A DNA stretch of 34,449 nucleotides from an uncultured Acidobacteriota bacterium (GTDB lineage: Bacteria > Acidobacteriota > Terriglobia > UBA7540): NCBI GenBank assembly GCA_937900045.1, contig CALCEB010000148.1, positions 1 to 34,449 on the forward strand, written 5' to 3'. Below are positions 1 through 6,323 of the stretch, in pieces. Under the pieces are notes generated by a model. That model ran no database searches, was not told where the DNA came from, and saw only the letters and a program-made list of their open reading frames with translations. Numbering within the stretch: position 1 is the first letter of the stretch; every line of letters begins with the position of its first letter. The position numbers and the translations under genes were made by a program.

Positions 1-116
1 GCCTCCGCCAGAATGGCGCGCGCTTCGGCTTCCATGCTACGACCCTTGCGTGCCGCCCGAAGGCGCAGGCGCCTACGAACCGACTCGGGCACGTTTCGGA
101 TATTTAGGCTCGCCAT
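1..116 (-). CDS. FitA-like ribbon-helix-helix antitoxin, N-terminal part (runs off left edge)
   Basis: Reading the minus strand from the ATG at 116-114 gives 38 residues beginning MASLNIRNVPESV and continuing through an Arg-rich stretch to GRSMEAEARAILAE. This matches the start of FitA/StbC-type antitoxins: a DNA-binding beta strand (residues 2-9), then two helices with the conserved GRS-xEAE-R-IL pattern. Such proteins bind the operator of their own operon and neutralise a FitB/VapC-type PIN ribonuclease, whose gene would be expected just left of the window. No Shine-Dalgarno sequence is visible before the ATG, and the promoter-like sequence at 124-153 would start RNA within a few bases of it, so the mRNA may be leaderless. 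The plus-strand reading of the same bases has no recognisable features. Family recognition is fairly confident; the partner is inferred. Confidence 0.72.
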   Translation of the reverse strand, partial: MASLNIRNVPESVRRRLRLRAARKGRSMEAEARAILAE

Positions 117-123
117 GGTTGCA

Positions 124-153
124 ATGATAGCACTGCTAGCACTCAGGAATCAA
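124..153 (-). promoter_or_regulatory. Promoter and probable operator of the FitA-like antitoxin
   Basis: On the minus strand a TTGATT hexamer (153-148) and a TATCAT hexamer (129-124) are separated by 18 bp. The spacer holds a direct repeat, seen on the plus strand as TAGCACT at 128-134 and 137-143, with a 9-bp period. A repeat overlapping the -10 region is what an autoregulating ribbon-helix-helix protein would bind. The start codon at 116 lies about where transcription would begin. Confidence 0.45.
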
Positions 154-271
154 TACCGTCGATGGTCTCCAAGCGAGGCTTCGTTTGCTGGACGCCGCAC
201 CTGTTATCAGCTCCTAGCCCAAGAATCCGGTCCTGATCCAAGGAGGATGCAGAGTGTTGAGCAAAATGCCG

Positions 272-340
272 GGATTCTTCGCTCCGCTCAGAATGACAGC
301 GCGAAAGGCTCAGGGTGACCGCGAAGAGCTCAGCATGACA
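272..340. repeat. Dispersed CTTCGCTCCGCTCAG-type repeat with degenerate partial copies
   Basis: Positions 272-299 carry a unit with the core CTTCGCTCCGCTCAGAATGA. Two weaker copies follow at about 301-340 (parts such as GGCTCAGGGTGAC and GCTCAGCATGACA). The same unit occurs at 27906-27985 and 32317-32448, so it is a multicopy element in this genome. The stretch from 154 to 363 otherwise shows no convincing gene. Reading frames through it give the artefactual peptide LRSAQNDS, which comes only from the repeat. Confidence 0.7.
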
Positions 341-363
341 ATCCAGCGGTTTTCAGCGACCCG

Positions 364-1962
364 CTAATGCACTTTGCGCTCGTGTCCGGCCCAATACGGT
401 TCGCGAAGCGTGCGCTTCAGGATTTTTCCGGTGCCACCCTTGGGCAGGCTCTCCCGGAATTCGACCGACTTCGGTACTTTGAATCCGGCGAGATGTTGAC
501 AGCAATGGGCCAGGATTTCATCGTCCGTGGCAGCGGCGCCCGGCCGCAATGTGACAATGGCTTTGGGCACTTCGCCCCACTTATCATCAGGCACAGCGAT
601 GACGGCGCATTCGAGCACGGCGGGATGGCCGTAAATCACTCGTTCAACTTCGGCGCTGCCAATGTTTTCACCGCCGCTCAAGATCATGTCCTTGGAGCGG
701 TCTACGATCAGGATATAACCTTCATCATCCACGGTGGCAAGGTCACCCGTATGGAACCAGCCGTCGCGCATGACGCGCGCCGTTTCTTCGGGCTGTTTCC
801 AATAGCCCGCCATCACTACGTCACCCCGGACAATCACTTCGCCCACTTCCCGCCCGTCGCTCGCCACTTCGCTGCCATCGGGATCGACAACGCGAATTTC
901 ACTGCCCGGAAGCTCCATGCCCGCCGAAGACTTGCGCCGGTAATGGACGTTCTCCGGCTCATCCGTCAAATAACTCTTTGGCGCGGCAATGGTGATGACG
1001 GGCGAGGTTTCCGTGAGCCCGTAGCCGCCATAGAAATGGCAGCCGGGAATCTTGCGCTCGAGTTCGCGCACCAGAGCCACGTTGGCGGGCGCGCCGCCCA
1101 GGTTGACCTTGCGCAGGCTGGAAAGGTCGTGAAGGTGAAGCGCCGGGTGGTTAAGCAATGCGATGGCCATGGTGGGCACCAGGCCGAACGAGGTCACCCG
1201 CTCGCGCGCGGTCAATTCCAGCACCGCCGCCGGGTCGAATTTCTTCAGCATCACGTGGCGGCCGCCGGTGAGCGTCAGGTAATGCGGCGTCCCCCAGGCG
1301 TTGACATGAAACAGAGGGACGGTGTAAAGGACCACGTCGGTCTCCAGCGGTTGGATGGCGTTGCTCGCCATGCAATAGAGCGCGTGCAGATAAAGATTGC
1401 GGTGGGTGAGCATCACTCCCTTGGGATGGGCCGTAGTGCCGCTGGTGTAAAAGAGCTCGGCGGTGGAGTTTTCGTCGATTGCGAGGAAGTCGATTTCGCG
1501 CGGCTCGGCGGCGTCGATCAAGTCATCGTAAGTTTCAGGATGTGCCCCGGATGGGGGTTGGCCGCTCAGTAAAATATACTGTTCGACAGCCTGAACCTTG
1601 GTCCGCAAGGCTTCAACCAGCGGAGTGAACTCGGCGTCAAAAAACAGCAGGCGGGGCGCGGCGTCATTCAGGATAAACGCCAGCTCTTCTGGACTCAGGC
1701 GGATGTTAAGCGGCAACAGAATCGCCCCGATTTGGGGTACACCGTAATACGCTTCGAGTAGGCGATGGCAATTGAAGCTGAGAAACGCAACGCGGTCTCC
1801 CGCCTGAAGGCCAAGCCCGAGCAAAGCGTTCGAAAGGCGGTCAGCCCGGTCGTTGAATTGTGCATAGGTGAAGCGTTGCTCACCGCAAACCACGCCAATC
1901 TTCCGGCCATAAATCTGCGCGGCGTGGCGTTTGAAACGAACCGGCGTTAAGGGAAGAACCAT
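364..1962 (-). CDS. Acyl-CoA synthetase (AMP-forming, fatty acid/medium-chain type)
   Basis: A 532-residue adenylate-forming enzyme that should activate a carboxylic acid to its acyl-CoA through an acyl-AMP intermediate. Visible family motifs are the phosphate-binding TSGTTAHPKG (173-182), the YGGYGLTETS motif (311-320), TGD (405-407), the hinge region around DRSKDMILSGGENI (421-434) and the catalytic lysine in PKGGTGKILK (Lys513). The length is normal for fatty-acyl-CoA ligases. The start is the ATG at 1962, with GAGGA on the minus strand (1973-1969) six bases upstream. No other lipid gene lies next to it; it is divergent from the suf locus, with about 550 bp between them. The substrate cannot be read from sequence, and medium- or long-chain fatty acids are only the most common choice for this subgroup. 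A long open frame on the opposite strand (367-1572) is its antisense shadow. Confidence 0.9.
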   Translation of the reverse strand: MVLPLTPVRFKRHAAQIYGRKIGVVCGEQRFTYAQFNDRADRLSNALLGLGLQAGDRVAFLSFNCHRLLEAYYGVPQIGAILLPLNIRLSPEELAFILNDAAPRLLFFDAEFTPLVEALRTKVQAVEQYILLSGQPPSGAHPETYDDLIDAAEPREIDFLAIDENSTAELFYTSGTTAHPKGVMLTHRNLYLHALYCMASNAIQPLETDVVLYTVPLFHVNAWGTPHYLTLTGGRHVMLKKFDPAAVLELTARERVTSFGLVPTMAIALLNHPALHLHDLSSLRKVNLGGAPANVALVRELERKIPGCHFYGGYGLTETSPVITIAAPKSYLTDEPENVHYRRKSSAGMELPGSEIRVVDPDGSEVASDGREVGEVIVRGDVVMAGYWKQPEETARVMRDGWFHTGDLATVDDEGYILIVDRSKDMILSGGENIGSAEVERVIYGHPAVLECAVIAVPDDKWGEVPKAIVTLRPGAAATDDEILAHCCQHLAGFKVPKSVEFRESLPKGGTGKILKRTLREPYWAGHERKVH

Positions 1963-2285
1963 GTTACATCCTCAAGTGGGGCTTTAGTCAGATGCGCTGC
2001 CAAACGCGCGTTATCTTAACCCAGGTTGGGGCGGGATCGTACCGGAAATCTGGACAGTTCTCGCTCCGCAAATGAGCTTTCGCGATTGGCGCGGTTACGC
2101 CCCAGATTTCAAACCTTCATTGCCGTGCTCAGGTTCGTACAGCCGCCGCGTTCGGCCTTGTCTTGTAATCATACTGGGCCCCTGAGGTCGTCCGGCATCT
2201 GCCTTGGCTTCCGGCCGGAATTTTTCGCTCAACTTGAGATTTCTACCATTTGGGGTCTGTATATTCGATTCTGGCCATATTAATC
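1963..2285. other. Intergenic region with no recognised gene
   Basis: This is the left part of the divergent spacer between the acyl-CoA synthetase and sufB. It becomes AT-rich towards 2270. I see no coding signal, tRNA or hairpin of note, and no clear minus-strand promoter for the synthetase. Confidence 0.5.
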
Positions 2286-2315
2286 TTGACGTAATTGTAG
2301 AGATACTTTGATAAT
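2286..2315 (+). promoter_or_regulatory. sufB: Promoter-like sequence P1 upstream of suf locus
   Basis: TTGACG at 2286-2291 and GATAAT at 2310-2315, separated by 18 bp, in an AT-rich stretch: five of six consensus matches at each box. Transcription would begin near 2322, about 195 bases before sufB. It lies upstream of a second candidate, P2. Confidence 0.5.
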
Positions 2316-2324
2316 ACAAAAGAA

Positions 2325-2352
2325 GGTTACTGGACTGAATGGTATGGTAACC
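2325..2352. promoter_or_regulatory. Candidate operator dyad between the two suf promoters
   Basis: GGTTAC (2325-2330) and its exact complement GTAACC (2347-2352) are separated by 16 bp, so the arm centres are 22 bp apart, about two helical turns. It sits just after the predicted P1 start site and 23 bp before the P2 -35 box. A dimeric regulator such as the Rrf2 protein encoded at the end of the locus could bind here. That is inference from position; the sequence is not a textbook IscR site. Confidence 0.35.
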
Positions 2353-2375
2353 GTATTTGGCTTTGAACTAAGGGT

Positions 2376-2403
2376 TTGACTTATCTTTACTTCGTTGTAT
2401 AGT
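2376..2403 (+). promoter_or_regulatory. sufB: Promoter-like sequence P2 upstream of sufB
   Basis: TTGACT at 2376-2381 and TATAGT at 2398-2403 are 16 bp apart; each matches five of six consensus positions. Predicted transcription starts near 2410, giving a leader of roughly 105 bases that contains the hairpin at 2446-2490. Confidence 0.6.
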
Positions 2404-2445
2404 TGAAGAAGGCAGGGTTGATCCGGCCAGCTCTTTTGACCGCTG

Positions 2446-2490
2446 AGGGGTTGCCTGCCAATATTAGGGATGGGGAATGGCAGAGCCCCT
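2446..2490 (+). promoter_or_regulatory. Leader hairpin before the sufB ribosome binding site
   Basis: AGGGG (2446-2450) can pair with CCCCT (2486-2490), and CTGCCA (2455-2460) with TGGCAG (2478-2483), leaving a 17-base loop. The structure ends 13 bases before the sufB Shine-Dalgarno sequence. It is not followed by a U-run, so it is not an intrinsic terminator. It resembles no riboswitch I know. Confidence 0.35.
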
Positions 2491-2516
2491 AAATAGTCCG
2501 CATAGGAGTGATCGGA

Positions 2517-3965
2517 ATGAATACTGAAGTCACCACCATTGAACAGCTTGCGACAAAGGAATACAAATTCGGCTTTGTGACAGAGATTGAGGCGGATACC
2601 GTCCCGCCTGGGCTAAATGAGGACGTGGTCCGGGTGATCTCCGCCAAGAAAAACGAGCCGGAGTGGATGCTCGAATGGCGCTTGCGGGCGTTTCGCCATT
2701 GGCTGACGATGAAGGAGCCCACGTGGGCGAACGTACACTATCCTCCCATTGACTACCAAGCCGCCACTTACTATTCCGCGCCGAAGAGCAAAAACGACGG
2801 GCCGAAGAGCCTTGAAGAAGTCGATCCGAAGCTGCTTGAGACTTACGAAAAGCTTGGCATCCCATTGAAAGAGCGTGAGTTGTTGGCAGGCGTGGCGGTG
2901 GATGCGGTGTTTGACAGCGTTTCCGTGGCCACCACCTATCGGGAGAAGCTGGCCAAGCTTGGCATCATCTTCGGCTCCATGTCCGAGGCCGTCCAGAACC
3001 ACCCCGACCTGGTGAGGAAGTACCTGGGCTCGGTGGTCCCTTATACGGACAACTTCTTTGCCACGCTCAATTCCGCCGTCTTCAGCGATGGGTCCTTCGC
3101 CTACATCCCCAAGGGTGTGCGCTGCCCGATGGAGCTTTCCACTTACTTCCGCATCAACGCCCAAAACACCGGGCAGTTTGAGCGCACGCTGATTGTGGCG
3201 GAAGAAGGCGCGTATGTAAGCTATCTGGAAGGCTGCACGGCTCCGATGCGCGACACCAATCAGCTTCACGCTGCGGTGGTGGAGTTGGTGGCGCTGGATA
3301 ACGCCCAGATCAAGTATTCCACCGTGCAGAACTGGTATCCGGGGGATAAGGAAGGTAAGGGCGGCATCTATAATTTCGTCACCAAGCGCGGCACGTGTCT
3401 GGGAGTGAATTCCAAGATTTCCTGGACGCAGGTGGAGACCGGTTCGGCGATTACCTGGAAATATCCAAGCTGCATTTTGCAAGGTGATAACTCGATTGGT
3501 GAGTTTTACTCCGTAGCCGTAGTGAACAATTATCAACAAGCGGATACCGGCACCAAGATGATGCACATCGGCAAGAACACACGGAGCACGATTGTGTCGA
3601 AAGGCATTTCCGCCGGGCGTGGGCAGAACACCTATCGCGGCGCGGTGAAAATCCTGAAAGGCGCAAAGGGCGCGCGGAATTTCTCGCAGTGTGATTCGTT
3701 GCTGATCGGCGACCAGTGCGGCGCGCACACGTTCCCTTACCTCGAAGTGAAGAACCCGACGGCGCAAGTGGAGCACGAGGCTTCGACCAGCAAGATCGGC
3801 GAAGACCAGATTTTCTATTGCCGCCAGCGCGGGCTTTCCACCGAAGATGCCGTCTCCATGATCGTCAACGGCTTCTGCAAGGAGGTCTTCCGCGCCCTGC
3901 CCATGGAGTTTGCGGTGGAAGCGCAGAAGCTTCTGAGCGTGAGTTTGGAAGGAAGTGTCGGATAG
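2517..3965 (+). CDS. sufB: SufB, Fe-S cluster assembly scaffold subunit
   Basis: A 482-residue SufB that with SufC and SufD forms the cytoplasmic SufBCD scaffold on which iron-sulfur clusters are built. The C-terminal beta-helix core is intact and includes the scaffold cysteine in NFSQCDSLL (Cys392, equivalent to E. coli Cys405) and the Glu in KIGEDQIFYC (about residue 429). Further conserved blocks are SAITWKYPSC and KGISAGRGQNTYRG. The length is typical. I place the start at the ATG at 2517, because AGGAG (2504-2508) lies eight bases upstream; the in-frame GTG at 2508 overlaps that site. The next gene on this strand starts 130 bp on, and sufC follows only after about 2.4 kb of unrelated genes. 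The end of this gene (3877-3905) is repeated imperfectly at 4642-4670. Confidence 0.97.
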   Translation: MNTEVTTIEQLATKEYKFGFVTEIEADTVPPGLNEDVVRVISAKKNEPEWMLEWRLRAFRHWLTMKEPTWANVHYPPIDYQAATYYSAPKSKNDGPKSLEEVDPKLLETYEKLGIPLKERELLAGVAVDAVFDSVSVATTYREKLAKLGIIFGSMSEAVQNHPDLVRKYLGSVVPYTDNFFATLNSAVFSDGSFAYIPKGVRCPMELSTYFRINAQNTGQFERTLIVAEEGAYVSYLEGCTAPMRDTNQLHAAVVELVALDNAQIKYSTVQNWYPGDKEGKGGIYNFVTKRGTCLGVNSKISWTQVETGSAITWKYPSCILQGDNSIGEFYSVAVVNNYQQADTGTKMMHIGKNTRSTIVSKGISAGRGQNTYRGAVKILKGAKGARNFSQCDSLLIGDQCGAHTFPYLEVKNPTAQVEHEASTSKIGEDQIFYCRQRGLSTEDAVSMIVNGFCKEVFRALPMEFAVEAQKLLSVSLEGSVG

Positions 3966-4020
3966 TTTTCGACTTTGGATTTTAGATGGCGGGAATGTTA
4001 ACTACGGCAAGGATTTTGTG

Positions 4021-4072
4021 CCGTGGGGCTTTGATTTGCGAAATCCACGGTCAGGACTTTGTATTGACCGTG
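4021..4072 (+). promoter_or_regulatory. Overlapping inverted repeats after sufB
   Basis: CACGGTCA (4046-4053) and TGACCGTG (4065-4072) form a perfect 8-bp dyad with an 11-base spacer. CCACGG at 4045-4050 can instead pair with CCGTGG at 4021-4026, so the two stems are mutually exclusive. The dyad ends 23 bases before the GTG of the next gene. No U-run follows. It could be an operator or a switchable RNA structure. Confidence 0.4.
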
Positions 4073-4095
4073 ATGTGGCTTGTAGGTGAGACCCT

Positions 4096-4602
4096 GTGGA
4101 CCTTGAAGGCACCATTCAGTTCATCATCAATCAGCAGGCGCAGTTTGTGGCGGACATCCATTCACTCCAGGAAAGCCAGCGTGTGCAAGGAATCAGAATC
4201 GACAAGATCGCGGAGCAGATGGAAAGGCAGCAAGGAACCGTCGAGGAACTGGCTGGGACGGTGGGAGAGTTGGTTGGGACGGTCGAGGAACTCACTGGAA
4301 CGGTCGGGGAGATGGCCGGAACGGTCGAGGAACTCACTGGAACGGTCGTGAAACTGACGGGGGCGGTTGGGAAACTGAGCGAAATCGCTATGCATCATGA
4401 AGATGCGCATGTCGTCGCAGAAGGTATGATCTCAAGGCTGGCAGGCGCTTTGACAGATTACGCCGAGCGTCAGGGCTGGCTGTTTGATGCACAAAAGCGG
4501 ACGGAAACCAAGCTTGACAAGTTCATCGACAAGATGGACGGATTTATCGACGAGATGCGGCGAAATTTTGAGGGCCGTAACGGCGGAAGCGGCAGCGGGT
4601 AA
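4096..4602 (+). CDS. Heptad-repeat coiled-coil protein of unknown function
   Basis: A 168-residue soluble protein without signal peptide or membrane segment. Residues 1-45 (MDLEGTIQFI...) resemble the start of short coiled-coil proteins I recall from Acidobacteria. Residues 47-95 are seven consecutive 7-residue units of the type GTVEEL(A/T), with V and L at the a/d positions, which predicts a parallel coiled coil. Residues 120-160 are again helical and charged, followed by a Gly/Ser-rich tail. The proposed start is GTG at 4096; no strong ribosome binding site precedes it, so the start is uncertain. Its position between sufB and sufC is unusual, and nothing in it binds iron or sulfur (no cysteine). 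A role as an oligomerising or adaptor protein is only a guess. Confidence 0.7.
   Translation: MDLEGTIQFIINQQAQFVADIHSLQESQRVQGIRIDKIAEQMERQQGTVEELAGTVGELVGTVEELTGTVGEMAGTVEELTGTVVKLTGAVGKLSEIAMHHEDAHVVAEGMISRLAGALTDYAERQGWLFDAQKRTETKLDKFIDKMDGFIDEMRRNFEGRNGGSGSG
4234..4380 (+). repeat. Seven tandem 21-bp repeats encoding heptads
   Basis: Seven in-frame 21-bp units begin with GG(A/G)ACGGTC or close variants, e.g. at 4234, 4255, 4276 and 4297. The third and fifth units are nearly identical. Each encodes one G-T-V-x-x-L-x heptad. Such minisatellites can gain or lose units by slippage without a frameshift, changing coiled-coil length. Confidence 0.85.
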
Positions 4603-4641
4603 TGCACGGGCGTAGCACTTGGCGTGCTGGTGGGAAGACTC

Positions 4642-4670
4642 GCAAGGATGTTTTCCGCGCCATGCCCATG
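4642..4670 (+). pseudogene. Remnant copy of the sufB 3' end
   Basis: These 29 bases match sufB 3877-3905 at 26 of 29 positions by eye. In the matching frame they encode RKDVFRAMPM, against CKEVFRALPM in SufB. Similarity fades on both sides, with a possible weak continuation to about 4700. It is not part of a longer frame. The simplest reading is a scar of a duplication or recombination event at the sufB end that accompanied arrival of the coiled-coil gene lying between the two copies. Confidence 0.55.
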
Positions 4671-4748
4671 AAACGTACCGTGGCGGGTGGCGCAGACATC
4701 GTGCTTTTTCAGATGTCTGCGAATACGAGCGGGCCGAAAGGGTGACAA

Positions 4749-4961
4749 ATGAGAATCCAACATTTTGAGGATACCGACACCCTTTACATCCTCTTCAGAG
4801 AGATGGGAATCGGAGAAACCAAGGATCTGGACGAAGACACCCTCGTCGAGTTCGACGGTCAGGGAAATTTGGTCAGTATGACGATTGAGCACGCGCGGGA
4901 TAGAGCGGACATACCCAACTTCTCATTCCAACAAATGCCAGCGATGCGACCGGTAGCGTGA
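4749..4961 (+). CDS. DUF2283 family small protein
   Basis: A 70-residue protein. The DUF2283 pattern is clear: a start of the type MRIQHFEDTDTLYILF, then an acidic LDEDTLVEFDGQGNLVSMTIEHA segment where most members have an xVDFDxxGxxxGIEI strand. Proteins of this family are small and of unknown function, and are often found beside toxin-antitoxin-like or nuclease genes. The start ATG at 4749 has AAAGGG at 4737-4742. Only three bases separate its stop from the Uma2-type gene, so the two are probably co-transcribed and translationally linked. No enzymatic residue pattern is apparent. Confidence 0.75.
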   Translation: MRIQHFEDTDTLYILFREMGIGETKDLDEDTLVEFDGQGNLVSMTIEHARDRADIPNFSFQQMPAMRPVA

Positions 4962-4964
4962 TTT

Positions 4965-5495
4965 ATGGCAACCAAAACTCTTTTGACAATTGAAGAATTT
5001 ATGCCGCTGCTCGAATCGCGGGATGTTCGTTACGAACTGGTGGAAGGAGAATTGGTTACCGTGTCACCAGGAATGGCTCGCCACAACCTTGTACGCGACA
5101 AGCTGCTCATGCTTTTAAGGACGTTTGCAGAGGCTCAAAAGCTAGGAATTGTGATTTCCGAGCAGCCGTTCCATTTATTCGGAAACACAGTCCGTATTCC
5201 GGACGTGGCTTTTCTTCAAAGCCGAAAGAATCTTGCACTGGACGAACTACCAACGGGCGCCCCCGATCTGGCGATTGAAGTCATCTCTCCCAGCAATACG
5301 CCGCGCGAGATGGACCAGCGGGTGAGTGATTACTTCGCGGCGGGTTGCCGGCGGGTGTGGGTGGTATATCCCGAGCATCAGGAGATCTACATTCACGGCT
5401 TGTCGGGCGTGATTCGCCGCACGGCGGAAGACTTGTTGGAAGATAAAGAGCTTTTGCCGTGGTTTTCGGTGAATGTGAGAAGTATTTTTGAGTGA
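4965..5495 (+). CDS. Uma2/DUF820 family PD-(D/E)xK-fold putative endonuclease
   Basis: A 176-residue protein of the Uma2 (DUF820) family, abundant in cyanobacteria, Chloroflexi and Acidobacteria. Family features are the YELVEGELV segment (23-31), the RIPDVAF strand with the presumed metal ligand Asp80, and DLAIEVISPSNT (101-112) with Glu105. Then comes the helix preceding the RRVWVVYP strand (129-136). These residues correspond to the restriction-endonuclease-like core, but nuclease activity and role are unproven for most of the family. It follows the DUF2283 gene by three bases. No methylase or other restriction component is nearby. Family assignment is secure; function is not. Confidence 0.85.
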   Translation: MATKTLLTIEEFMPLLESRDVRYELVEGELVTVSPGMARHNLVRDKLLMLLRTFAEAQKLGIVISEQPFHLFGNTVRIPDVAFLQSRKNLALDELPTGAPDLAIEVISPSNTPREMDQRVSDYFAAGCRRVWVVYPEHQEIYIHGLSGVIRRTAEDLLEDKELLPWFSVNVRSIFE

Positions 5496-5569
5496 CGGAT
5501 GTAGCGGCGGCCGGGCAGCTTTGATGCCGCCCCTGACGAGGCCGATTGAATTCAACTGGTGCCTATTCT

Positions 5570-5614
5570 CCCATGGCTCGCGCCATGGGCTACAGGACGG
5601 CGCCCCTCCGGGGC
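5570..5614. repeat. REP-like double hairpin between the Uma2 and DinB genes
   Basis: CCCATGGC (5570-5577) pairs with GCCATGGG (5582-5589) around TCGC, and GCCCC (5602-5606) pairs with GGGGC (5610-5614) around TCC. Two GC-rich palindromes in fixed order are typical of a dispersed extragenic palindrome. Frames starting before 5646 simply read through it. Confidence 0.6.
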
Positions 5615-5645
5615 TGAGCTACAGTATAGAAAGGGTGGCCCTAAA

Positions 5646-6206
5646 ATGGCAGCAGCAACAACTGACGCGCGTTACCCTGTTGGTAAGTTTAGTTGGCAAG
5701 ACGAGAAGCTGACTTTTCCGCAACGCGAGCACCTGATTGACGAGATTGAGCAAGCTCCGGCGCGGTTGCGCGCCGCGGTAGCGGGATTGTCCGACGCCCA
5801 GCTTGACACTCCGTACCGCGAAGGCGGGTGGACAGTGCGCCAGGTGGTGCATCACCTGGCAGATAGCCACATGAATTCTTACATCCGCTTCCGATTGGCG
5901 CTGACCGAACAGGAGCCGCAAATCAAGCCCTACAATCAGGACGATTGGGCGAAGCTGGTGGACGCGCGCACCGCGCCCATCGAGCTTTCGTTGCGGCTGC
6001 TGGAATCGCTGCATCAGCGCTGGGTTCTGTTGCTGAAGTCATTGACCGGTGATGATTTTGCGCGGACGCTACGCCATCCCGAGCAAGGCGTGGTAGGCCT
6101 CGATCGCAATCTGGCGCTCTATGCGTGGCACGGACGGCATCATGTGGGGCAGATCAATTCACTGCGGGAACGGAGCGGCTGGGGTACCAGAACCGCGCAG
6201 GCGTAG
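5646..6206 (+). CDS. DinB-like metal-dependent protein of the YfiT/BstA type
   Basis: A 186-residue four-helix-bundle protein of the DinB/YfiT superfamily, which binds a divalent metal through three histidines. Candidate ligands are in VVHHLADSHMN (His69 or His70) and in the HxxxH of YAWHGRHHVGQI (His162, His166). The block QDDWAKLVDA is characteristic of the YfiT subgroup, to which thiol S-transferases such as BstA belong. Whether this organism makes bacillithiol cannot be judged here. The ATG at 5646 is chosen because upstream in-frame codons read through a palindromic repeat. It lies between the Uma2 gene and sufC, same strand, 117 bp before sufC. A link with thiol or sulfur chemistry of the suf locus is possible but only inferred. 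Confidence 0.82.
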   Translation: MAAATTDARYPVGKFSWQDEKLTFPQREHLIDEIEQAPARLRAAVAGLSDAQLDTPYREGGWTVRQVVHHLADSHMNSYIRFRLALTEQEPQIKPYNQDDWAKLVDARTAPIELSLRLLESLHQRWVLLLKSLTGDDFARTLRHPEQGVVGLDRNLALYAWHGRHHVGQINSLRERSGWGTRTAQA

Positions 6207-6210
6207 GTAG

Positions 6211-6299
6211 GGGCGCCCCTGGTGGGCGCCCTCGGTCGGGTGTAGGAAATATTGGTGAAGAGTGGCCGGGCTCGGGCGGGCACAAGGCCCGCCCCTACA
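6211..6299. repeat. GC-rich palindromic repeat block before sufC
   Basis: GGGCGCCC occurs at 6211-6218 and again at 6224-6231. Further on, GGGCGGGC (6274-6281) pairs with GCCCGCCC (6287-6294) around ACAAG. A degenerate relative of the 6273-6299 part occurs at 11034-11060 in the sufT-regulator gap. The block fills most of the 117 bp before sufC and would form stable RNA hairpins, possibly affecting mRNA stability across the operon. Confidence 0.6.
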
Positions 6300-6323
6300 G
6301 CAAAATTGAAACGGAGTGAAGGA

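Noticed and set aside
13..318. Plus-strand frame of 101 codons at the left edge
   Set aside because: It is antisense to the FitA-like gene, then reads through the dispersed repeat, giving LRSAQNDS. No family features and no ribosome binding site.
367..1572. 401-codon plus-strand frame
   Set aside because: Complete antisense overlap with the acyl-CoA synthetase, whose motifs are clear. It shows no domain and is a high-GC shadow frame.
2613..3776. 387-codon minus-strand frame
   Set aside because: Antisense shadow of sufB; no recognisable domain.
4234..4380. Tandem repeats as a CRISPR array
   Set aside because: Units are contiguous with no spacers and code for heptads in frame. There are no cas genes.
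4749..5495. DUF2283 plus Uma2 as a toxin-antitoxin or defence module
   Set aside because: Adjacency is tight, but neither family has an established toxin or antitoxin role here, and no partner methylase or helicase is near. Recorded only as adjacent genes.
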